From an uncultured Bacteroidales bacterium (GTDB lineage Bacteria; Bacteroidota; Bacteroidia; Bacteroidales; P3): 6,138 nt of DNA. The notes under the pieces are model-generated. The model did not search any database, was not told the origin of the DNA, and saw nothing but the letters and a program-made list of their open reading frames with translations. The stretch's first letter is position 1. Each line of letters opens with the position of its first letter. Below are positions 1 through 5,345 of this stretch, piece after piece. Both the position numbers and the translations under genes were made by a program. The DNA lies in NCBI GenBank assembly GCA_947179195.1, contig CAMXAS010000074.1:1-6138 (forward strand), in the 5' to 3' direction.

Positions 1-1217
1 GTTTCCGTGCCGTATTCGTGGTCGGTTATCAACAGACAGTTTCGGCACCCCGTCCGTTTTACCCCGTTGACAAAACCCGATAATTCCCGTTTGCGCGTCT
101 TAGGGGCTCTGATATCATAGCTCACTTGTACAAGAAGTTGTACTTGATTGCCCTTACAGACGACAAAATCGATTTCGGAATTTTTATCGCTATAATAATA
201 GAGGTCACAGCCTTGAGGACGGTAGCGCCGCAAGAGTTCAATATATACAATTGATTCCAATCGCCATCCCAAATTCTCGCCACCAAACGCATTTTCCCTG
301 CTATTCATAAAGGCCACATCTATGGCGTAGGCTTTTTCATCTCTCTGCCTGAGTCGGCTCTTGGAGGCGTATTTAGGTAGCAAACGCAGCACATACGCAT
401 TGCTGAGATAGGCTATATAGTTTTCGATTGTATGTGCAGAACGGAATTTAAAAATTTCCTGCAATTCTTTCCGTACTATCTTTACCGGCGATAAATTGAG
501 AAGATGATGCGCCAATCGTTCAAAAGTCGCGGCGTATCGTATCTTATAGCGTTGCTCTATATCACGCGTCAGGATATTCTTGACCAATTCATCGATATAG
601 GTACGGGCATTCTTCAAGTGGAGGAGTTCCGGAAAACCGCCTTGTGCCAGGTATTCGTCGAAAGCCCTGCGGATGACGGCTTCCGCCACCGTGGTCTTCG
701 ATGTCGTATCTATCTCTTTCCAATGACAAAAAGCCGAAAAGGAAAAGGGATACAATTCGATGGTGGTGTGCCGGCCTGTAAGGTGGGTGGCCAACTCCCC
801 GCTCAACAAACGGGCGTTGCTTCCCGTGAGCAATATGTGAACCTCTTCCCGCAAAAGCCGGTTTACGAAAAGATGCCAACCTTCCACATTCTGAATTTCG
901 TCCAAAAACAGGTATTCAACCTTTCCATAAAGTTTAAGTAGAACCTTGTAAATGTTGTTAAGATCGGCCGCCTCGCAATCCATCATCCGGTCATCGTCGA
1001 AATTGACATAGGCGAATGCTTTTTCGGATTTCCGAATCACATTATAACACATGGTGCTCTTTCCGCTCCGCCTTACCCCTATTACCACCTGGGCAAGGGG
1101 ACTTTCGATATCCACCAGCGATTCTTCCCTGCGGGGAGACCAGTTTTTTTTGATTTTCCGTTGCAGTTCGCTCTTATGGTCACTTAGAACCTCCTCTATA
1201 ATCCTCAAATCTTTCAT
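1..1217 (-). CDS. AAA-type ATP-binding protein with C-terminal DUF4143 domain (3' end outside window)
   Basis: Reading the minus strand from ATG at 1217-1215 gives 405 codons without a stop up to the left edge, so the gene is intact but truncated by the window. Seen: a Walker A loop GVRRSGKST (residues 47-55), a Walker B strand YLFLDEIQN (102-110) and a sensor-like ILLTGSNARLLSG (128-140) followed by the THLTGRH stretch. Together these are typical of the AAA_14 P-loop domain. A winged-helix-like middle (about 205-290) and a DUF4143/PD-(D/E)XK-like fold follow, with E321, D350 in SEIDFVV, and LLVQVSY (361-367). Family members usually run slightly over 400 residues, so probably only the last few dozen are missing. 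The cellular role of this family is not established; such genes are common and often multicopy in gut Bacteroidota. The start fits a promoter box about 20 bases upstream. Base composition is clearly more AT-rich than that of the neighbouring genes, suggesting an accessory origin. Family assignment is secure; function is unknown. Confidence 0.9.
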   Translation of the reverse strand, partial: MKDLRIIEEVLSDHKSELQRKIKKNWSPRREESLVDIESPLAQVVIGVRRSGKSTMCYNVIRKSEKAFAYVNFDDDRMMDCEAADLNNIYKVLLKLYGKVEYLFLDEIQNVEGWHLFVNRLLREEVHILLTGSNARLLSGELATHLTGRHTTIELYPFSFSAFCHWKEIDTTSKTTVAEAVIRRAFDEYLAQGGFPELLHLKNARTYIDELVKNILTRDIEQRYKIRYAATFERLAHHLLNLSPVKIVRKELQEIFKFRSAHTIENYIAYLSNAYVLRLLPKYASKSRLRQRDEKAYAIDVAFMNSRENAFGGENLGWRLESIVYIELLRRYRPQGCDLYYYSDKNSEIDFVVCKGNQVQLLVQVSYDIRAPKTRKRELSGFVNGVKRTGCRNCLLITDHEYGTE

Positions 1218-1235
1218 ATTCAATGTAAAATATAT

Positions 1236-1245
1236 TGCAAAGATA
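1236..1245 (-). promoter_or_regulatory. Bacteroidota -7 promoter box for the ATPase gene
   Basis: The minus strand reads TATCTTTGCA here, an excellent match to the Bacteroidota -7 consensus TAnnTTTG. It lies about 20 bases before the ATG at 1217, implying a leader of only about 10-15 bases with no clear Shine-Dalgarno sequence. No good TTTG -33 element is found at the usual 19-21 base spacing. Instead that position falls inside the promoter-proximal copy of the 32-bp-spaced repeat (1262-1279), so the repeat may replace or overlap the -33 contact. Confidence 0.7.
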
Positions 1246-1261
1246 CAAAAAAAACGAATAC

Positions 1262-1343
1262 AAACTGCACTATTTGGCATTTTTTCATATGGAAAACTGC
1301 ACTATTTGACATTTTTTAAGAGCATAAACTGCACTATTTGACT
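1262..1343 (-). repeat. Three direct repeats with exact 32-bp period upstream of the ATPase promoter
   Basis: On the minus strand the unit is (A/T)G(T/C)CAAATAGTGCAGTTT. Copies lie at 1326-1343, 1294-1311 and 1262-1279; plus-strand starts 1262, 1294 and 1326 are exactly 32 bases apart. The core CAAATAGTGCAGTTT is identical in all three, with differences only in the outer three bases. The two promoter-proximal copies are each preceded on the minus strand by AAAAAATG; the distal copy instead abuts the ior terminator. Spacers of about 14 bases are otherwise unlike each other. A 32-bp period is close to three DNA helix turns, so the copies would face the same side of the helix. The nearest copy covers the expected -33 region of the ATPase promoter. 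This arrangement suggests binding sites for a regulator, or a site recognised by the ATPase itself; both are inference. Confidence 0.85.
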
Positions 1344-1383
1344 AAAGAAAAAGCGTGCTCCTTGCGGAACACGCTTTTTCTTT
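1344..1383 (-). terminator. Intrinsic terminator of the ior operon (potentially bidirectional)
   Basis: A perfect 14-bp inverted repeat, AAAGAAAAAGCGTG at 1344-1357 and its complement at 1370-1383, encloses 12 bases. An inner TCC/GGA pairing with a TTGC loop extends the stem beyond one C-A mismatch. Flanking A and T runs give a U-rich 3' side in both directions. It begins about 20 bases past the iorB stop codon, so it most likely ends the aminotransferase-iorA-iorB transcript. It also shields the ATPase promoter from read-through. Confidence 0.88.
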
Positions 1384-1403
1384 TTGCGGGAGAGCGGAAA
1401 GGC

Positions 1404-1976
1404 TTACTTGCCCAGTTCCGCACCTTTGCGCAGGGCCGTGAGGTTGCTTTCCACCACGGCATCGCCCTTGGCGCCGAAGATGGCGCGGATGGCCTTTTCA
1501 AACTCCTCGAACGGCAGGCCCAAATGGCGGGCGGCCGCGCCGAGGATGACCATGTTGGCGGAACGGGCGGAGCCCAAATCCTTGGCCACCTGGTCGGCGT
1601 TGAAAGCCGTGACGTGCGGCTGTTTTTTCAGCGCGTCGAAAACGACTTGGTCGTCCGGATAGTTCGGCACGTTCTTGAACGGCTCGGTGTTCGTCACAAT
1701 CCAGCCGTCGGCGTGCAACATCGGCAGATAGCGCAGGGCCTCCATCGGCTCTACGGAGATAATCAGGTCGGCCTTGCCCTCCGGAATCAAATCGGAGGCA
1801 ATCGGGTCGGTGGAAATACGCAGGTGCGACTGCACGTCGCCGCCGCGCTGGCTCATCCCGTGCACCTCGGCCTGTTTCAGAAACATATTGTTCTCTACGG
1901 CGGCACGGCCTATGACCGTGGCTATCGAAAGGATACCCTGTCCGCCAACACCGGCTAATATAATGTCTTTCTTCAT
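1404..1976 (-). CDS. iorB: Indolepyruvate:ferredoxin oxidoreductase subunit beta (2-oxoacid oxidoreductase gamma-type domain)
   Basis: This 190-residue protein starts MKKDIILAGVGGQGIL and carries the GVGGQG loop (residues 9-14) and EVHGMSQRGG (37-46), both hallmarks of the gamma/IorB domain of pyruvate:ferredoxin-oxidoreductase-family enzymes. The length is normal for a stand-alone IorB (about 190-200). In the family this subunit pairs with IorA to oxidise aryl-pyruvates (indolepyruvate, phenylpyruvate, hydroxyphenylpyruvate) to aryl-acetyl-CoA and CO2 using CoA and ferredoxin in the cytoplasm; the reaction can run in reverse. The start lies 20 bases after the iorA stop, indicating co-transcription, and the gene is followed by a strong hairpin terminator. 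The domain call is firm. Substrate preference cannot be read from the sequence. Confidence 0.93.
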   Translation of the reverse strand: MKKDIILAGVGGQGILSIATVIGRAAVENNMFLKQAEVHGMSQRGGDVQSHLRISTDPIASDLIPEGKADLIISVEPMEALRYLPMLHADGWIVTNTEPFKNVPNYPDDQVVFDALKKQPHVTAFNADQVAKDLGSARSANMVILGAAARHLGLPFEEFEKAIRAIFGAKGDAVVESNLTALRKGAELGK

Positions 1977-1996
1977 GATATACTTATATTTTCAGG

Positions 1997-3601
1997 TTAT
2001 TTCTTGGCGGCTTGCTGTTTCATTCTACGGTTGAGCGTCTGGATGCATTCGCGACGCGGCACGATGACCGAAACCCCTTTGTAAGCCAATTCTTCCTTGA
2101 TGATTTGAACGTTCTCCTCGTGGTTGGCCTTCAACGGCTTCATCAGGCGGATGTGTTCCTTTTCAACGCCCAGACCGAGGCAAATCTGTTCGATTTTGCC
2201 GAAGGCGTGGGAGTCCTGACCGCCGGTCATGCCGGTGGTGGAGTTGTCCATAATCATGACCGTGATGGAAGCCTTGTCGTTGACGGCTTCCAACAGGCCC
2301 GTCATGCCGGAGTGCGTGAACGTGGAGTCGCCGATGACGGCCACCACGGGACTCAGGCCGGAGTCGGCAGCCCCCTTGGCCATCGTGATGGAGGCGCCCA
2401 TGTCGAGCGTCGAGCAGATGGCGTTGTAAGGCGGCATCGCGCCTAAGGTGTAGCAGCCGATATCGGCGAACACCTTGCCTTTGCCGTGGTCTTTCATCGC
2501 TTCGTTCAACGCCAAGTAGGAATCCACGTGCGGACAGCCGACACAGAGCGCGGGCGGACGCGCCACCACGAGTTCGGGCACCGGAGCGCCCTTCGTGGCC
2601 GGCATCCCCAAGGCCTTGGCCACGATGTTGGGGTTGAGCTCGCCGTCGCGCGGCAACGTGCCGTCCATACGGCCGAGGATACGGCCGCCGTTGTTCATGT
2701 AGCCCCGCAACAGTTCCTCGTAAATCGGGTAGCCTTCTTCGAGCACGAGGATTTTCTCGCATTCGTCCATCATGCGCTGCACGTCGGCGCGCGGAATCGG
2801 GTACTGGCTGATTTTGAGCACCGGATGCGGGCACTTCAGGTTGTCGTAGTTCTCCAGCAGGTAGTTGTAGGCGATGCCGCAGGCGATGATGCCCAACTTC
2901 TTGTCGGCGCCGTCTTCGTAGCGGTTGAAGCCGTCTTTCTGCGCGTGCTGTTCAAACGCATCCTGCTTGGCCAACAGTTCGCGGTACTGCTTGCGGGCGT
3001 TGGCCGGCAAAAGGATAAACTGCTTCGGGTTGTCGCACAGCTTGAGGTCGTTGGCCTTGCGCGGCTCACGACGTTCCACGCCGCTGCGGGAGTGGGCCAT
3101 ACGCGTGGTGACGCGGAACAGGACGGGCGTGCGCATACTCTCCGACAGGTCGAACGCATAGCGAATCATGTCGTAGGCTTCCTGCTGGGAAGACGGTTCG
3201 AGGCAGGGAATCTGCGCGAACCGGGCGTAGAAGCGGGAGTCCTGCTCGTCTTGCGACGAGTGCATGGACGGGTCGTCCGCAATCAGATACACCAAACCGC
3301 CGTTGGCGCCCGTGATGGCCGAGTTCGTGAACGGGTCGGCCGCCACATTCAGACCGACGTGTTTCATGCACACGAGGGCGCGTTTACCGGCATACGAAAC
3401 GCCCACCGCCGTTTCCATAGCGGTTTTTTCGTTGACGCTCCACGTGCAGTGAACGCCTCTTTCGCGCGCGTCCTTGTTGTTTTGGATGTACTCCGTGATT
3501 TCGGTCGAGGGCGTGCCCGGGTAAGCATAGACGCCGGACAAGCCCGCGTCCAATGCGCCCTGCGCGATGGCCTCATCGCCCAACAAAAGCAGTTTTTGCA
3601 T
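1997..3601 (-). CDS. iorA: Indolepyruvate:ferredoxin oxidoreductase subunit alpha, short form without C-terminal ferredoxin domain
   Basis: This 534-residue protein is the TPP-binding catalytic subunit. Seen: an N-terminal pyrimidine-binding domain with YAYPGTPSTE (25-34), VNEKTAMETA (56-65) and MKHVGLNVAADP (79-90); the family signature RPPALCVGCPH (348-358); and the TPP/Mg motif starting GDSTFTHSG (424-432) and ending DNSTTGMTG (452-460). Classical IorA proteins of archaea and clostridia are about 600-650 residues and end in a ferredoxin-like domain with two CxxCxxCxxxCP clusters. Here the chain stops after VSVIVPRRECIQTLNRRM, and iorB follows after 20 bases, leaving no room for that domain in any frame. 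Electrons must therefore leave by another route, or via a separate ferredoxin. I believe short forms occur in other Bacteroidota, but have not checked. The gene starts 39 bases after the aminotransferase stop, consistent with one operon. Confidence 0.93.
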   Translation of the reverse strand: MQKLLLLGDEAIAQGALDAGLSGVYAYPGTPSTEITEYIQNNKDARERGVHCTWSVNEKTAMETAVGVSYAGKRALVCMKHVGLNVAADPFTNSAITGANGGLVYLIADDPSMHSSQDEQDSRFYARFAQIPCLEPSSQQEAYDMIRYAFDLSESMRTPVLFRVTTRMAHSRSGVERREPRKANDLKLCDNPKQFILLPANARKQYRELLAKQDAFEQHAQKDGFNRYEDGADKKLGIIACGIAYNYLLENYDNLKCPHPVLKISQYPIPRADVQRMMDECEKILVLEEGYPIYEELLRGYMNNGGRILGRMDGTLPRDGELNPNIVAKALGMPATKGAPVPELVVARPPALCVGCPHVDSYLALNEAMKDHGKGKVFADIGCYTLGAMPPYNAICSTLDMGASITMAKGAADSGLSPVVAVIGDSTFTHSGMTGLLEAVNDKASITVMIMDNSTTGMTGGQDSHAFGKIEQICLGLGVEKEHIRLMKPLKANHEENVQIIKEELAYKGVSVIVPRRECIQTLNRRMKQQAAKK

Positions 3602-3640
3602 ATCTCTGTTTTTTAAATTTCCGTTTAGGGCCGCTTGCCG

Positions 3641-4843
3641 TTAAGCCAATTTGGCGACGGCTTCCTTGATACGGCGGATGCTCTCCTTGAGTTTCTCTTC
3701 GGAGGTGGCGTAGGAGATGCGGATGCTGTTCGAATCGCCGAACGAGTTGCCGCCCACCAAAGCCACGTGCGCTTCATCCAACAGGAATTCCGCGAGGTCG
3801 TCGCCGCTGTTGATGGTATATTTGCCGTATTTCTTGCCGAACAGGCCCGACACGTCGGGGAAGATGTAGAACGCGCCCGTAGGCAGGTTCACCTTGAAGC
3901 CCGGCACGGTCTGCAGGCCTTCGCGCACGAGGTCGCGGCGCTTCTTGAAGCTCGCCACCATGTTCTTGAGGTCAACCGACTGCTTGGGGTCTTGCTGCAT
4001 GGCCGCCACCGACGCTTTCTGCGCGATGCAGGAGGCCGCCGACGTCATCTGACCCTGTACCTTGTTGCAGGCCGCCGCGATTTCGGCCGGCGCCGCGATG
4101 TAACCCATACGCCAGCCCGTCATCGCAAAGCCCTTCGACATACCGTTCATGATAATCATGCGGTCTTTGAGTTCCGAGAACTGGGCGAAGCTTTCAAACG
4201 TGCAGTCGAACGTGATGAGTTCGTAGATTTCGTCCGCAAGGATATATACATTCGGATGTTTCTTCAGCACGTCGGCCAAGGCTTGCAGTTCGGCCTTGGT
4301 ATATACCATACCCGTCGGGTTGCTCGGGCTGTTGAAAATCAACAGTTTCGTTTTGGGCGTGATGGCCGCTTCCAACTGGGCCGGCGTAATCTTGAAGTCG
4401 GACTCAATCGTGGCGCGTACCTCCACCGGCTTGCCTTCCACAAACTTGACCATTTCGGGGTACGATACCCAGTAGGGCGCGGGGATGATGACCTCGTCGC
4501 CGGGGTTAATCATGGCCAACAGCACGTTGATGAGCGCGTGCTTGCCGCCGTTGGAAACGATAATCTGGCTCGGTTCGAAATCCACGCCGTTGTCGCGTTT
4601 GAGTTTCTGACAAATGGCCTGGCGCAAATCCATATAGCCCGGCACGGGCGGATAGTGCGTAAAATTGTTCTTAATCGCCTCGATACCGGCGTCTTTGATA
4701 ACTTCCGGCGTATTGAAATCGGGTTCGCCGATGCTCAGATTGATAACGTCGATGCCCTGAGCCTGCATCTCTTGACTTCTTTTGCTCATAGCCAACGTAG
4801 CCGAAGCGGCCATCGTCAGCACGCGGTTGGAAAGTACGGACAT
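3641..4843 (-). CDS. PLP-dependent class I aminotransferase (aspartate aminotransferase-like, subgroup Ib)
   Basis: This 400-residue, full-length fold-type I aminotransferase transfers an amino group between an amino acid and a 2-oxo acid, usually with 2-oxoglutarate/glutamate as partner, in the cytoplasm. Seen: N-terminal INLSIGEPDF (34-43), GGKHAL (99-104), the ring-stacking aromatic in APYWVSYPE (W125), SPSNPTG (172-178, N175), ADEIY (203-207, D204 for the pyridine nitrogen), the Schiff-base lysine in SKGFAMTGWR (K237) and the carboxylate-binding arginine in NSIRISYA (R375). K101 aligns with the lysine that reads the distal carboxylate of aspartate in bacterial Ib enzymes, which favours aspartate, but these enzymes often also take aromatic substrates. 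Location directly before iorAB argues for a role with aromatic 2-oxo acids. The start ATG at 4843 fits the family N-terminus and has an A-rich leader. Gene symbol left blank because substrate is uncertain. Confidence 0.93.
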   Translation of the reverse strand: MSVLSNRVLTMAASATLAMSKRSQEMQAQGIDVINLSIGEPDFNTPEVIKDAGIEAIKNNFTHYPPVPGYMDLRQAICQKLKRDNGVDFEPSQIIVSNGGKHALINVLLAMINPGDEVIIPAPYWVSYPEMVKFVEGKPVEVRATIESDFKITPAQLEAAITPKTKLLIFNSPSNPTGMVYTKAELQALADVLKKHPNVYILADEIYELITFDCTFESFAQFSELKDRMIIMNGMSKGFAMTGWRMGYIAAPAEIAAACNKVQGQMTSAASCIAQKASVAAMQQDPKQSVDLKNMVASFKKRRDLVREGLQTVPGFKVNLPTGAFYIFPDVSGLFGKKYGKYTINSGDDLAEFLLDEAHVALVGGNSFGDSNSIRISYATSEEKLKESIRRIKEAVAKLA

Positions 4844-4868
4844 ATTGCTTTAGTTTTTATGTTGATAA

Positions 4869-4876
4869 CAAAGTTA
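4869..4876 (-). promoter_or_regulatory. Candidate -7 box for the aminotransferase-iorA-iorB operon
   Basis: The minus strand reads TAACTTTG, fitting the Bacteroidota -7 consensus TAnnTTTG, 25 bases before the aminotransferase ATG. The expected -33 position falls in the T-rich 3' arm of the secG terminator (about 4891-4899), where only a weak TTTCG can be seen. No operator-like palindrome is evident in the short gap, so regulation cannot be inferred. Confidence 0.55.
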
Positions 4877-4892
4877 AGGTTTTTTTTCCACG

Positions 4893-4930
4893 AAAAAAAG
4901 CCGACATTCCGAAGAAAGCCGGCTTTTTTT
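4893..4930 (-). terminator. Intrinsic terminator after secG
   Basis: An 11-bp inverted repeat, AAAAAAAGCCG at 4893-4903 and its complement at 4920-4930, encloses 16 bases. Read on the minus strand, a GCCG/CGGC stem foot is flanked by A and T runs, typical of a factor-independent terminator. It lies 16 bases after the secG stop codon and immediately before the promoter of the downstream operon. Its symmetry would allow function in both directions. Confidence 0.82.
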
Positions 4931-4946
4931 ACTTTGGACGAGCCGA

Positions 4947-5297
4947 TTATTCAGCAGGCATGGCTTCCACCGGAGCGGGCTCGGCCGCCGGCAACTGCGT
5001 CGGCAGGGCCATCTGCGAGCCGTCCACGGTCAGTTCGGTCGTAGGACCGCCGGCGTTGGTCGTGTTACGCGGAATGATATAGGCCGAAATCAGGCTCAGG
5101 AACAGCAACGCGCTGGCCAAAATCCAAGTGCCTTTTTCGAGGAAGTCCGCCGTTTTACGGACACCCATCAGCTGGTTGCCCTGACCGCCGAACGTAGCGG
5201 ACAGACCGCCGCCTTTCGGATTCTGAATCAGCACGATCAAGCCCAAAAGCACGCATACAATCAAAATCAGTACCGAGATGAAAATGTAAAATCCCAT
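4947..5297 (-). CDS. secG: Preprotein translocase subunit SecG
   Basis: This 116-residue protein has the SecG layout: transmembrane helix 1 (about 3-24, IFISVLILIVCVLLGLIVLI), the conserved loop IQNPKGGGLSATFGG (24-38) with QLMGVRKTADFLEK (42-55), and transmembrane helix 2 (about 57-75). SecG sits in the inner membrane with SecY and SecE and stimulates SecA-driven export. A Pro/Ala/Glu-rich tail (about 80-116) follows, ending in acidic residues and likely unstructured; similar variable tails are common in Bacteroidota SecG. The leader contains AAAGAAGAGAACC just before the ATG, a purine-rich stretch that could serve as a weak ribosome site. The gap to the upstream TPR-like gene is 48 bases, so both are probably co-transcribed. 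A terminator follows at 4893-4930. Confidence 0.95.
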   Translation of the reverse strand: MGFYIFISVLILIVCVLLGLIVLIQNPKGGGLSATFGGQGNQLMGVRKTADFLEKGTWILASALLFLSLISAYIIPRNTTNAGGPTTELTVDGSQMALPTQLPAAEPAPVEAMPAE

Positions 5298-5345
5298 GGT
5301 TCTCTTCTTTTTAGGGTTATGTAGTAATCTATTTCGCTTTTTCCG

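Noticed and set aside
1..1217. Suspected frameshifted or decayed ATPase pseudogene, since several short open frames lie in this region
   Set aside because: Direct translation of the minus strand from 1217 gives one uninterrupted 405-codon frame with all P-loop motifs in order. It only lacks its stop because the window ends.
1220..1312. A possible 30-codon leader peptide on the minus strand spanning the repeats, ending just before the ATPase ATG
   Set aside because: The -7 promoter box at 1238-1245 lies inside it, so the main transcript would start after its ATG. The repeat period of 32 is not a multiple of three, and the sequence is dominated by T-run codons.
1262..1343. A CRISPR-like array
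   Set aside because: Only three short AT-rich repeats with spacers of about 14 bases, in front of a promoter and with no cas genes; far too short for repeat-spacer units.
2486..3616. A plus-strand open frame of about 376 codons opposite iorA
   Set aside because: The minus strand encodes an unmistakable IorA here; the plus translation is Arg/His/Val-rich without motifs, as expected of an antisense shadow.
3635..5044. A long plus-strand open frame of about 469 codons antisense to the aminotransferase, crossing the terminator into secG
   Set aside because: It mirrors the codon pattern of the well-identified minus-strand genes, runs through a terminator hairpin, and encodes an Arg/His/Val-rich sequence with no recognisable domain. 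It is a GC-rich shadow frame.
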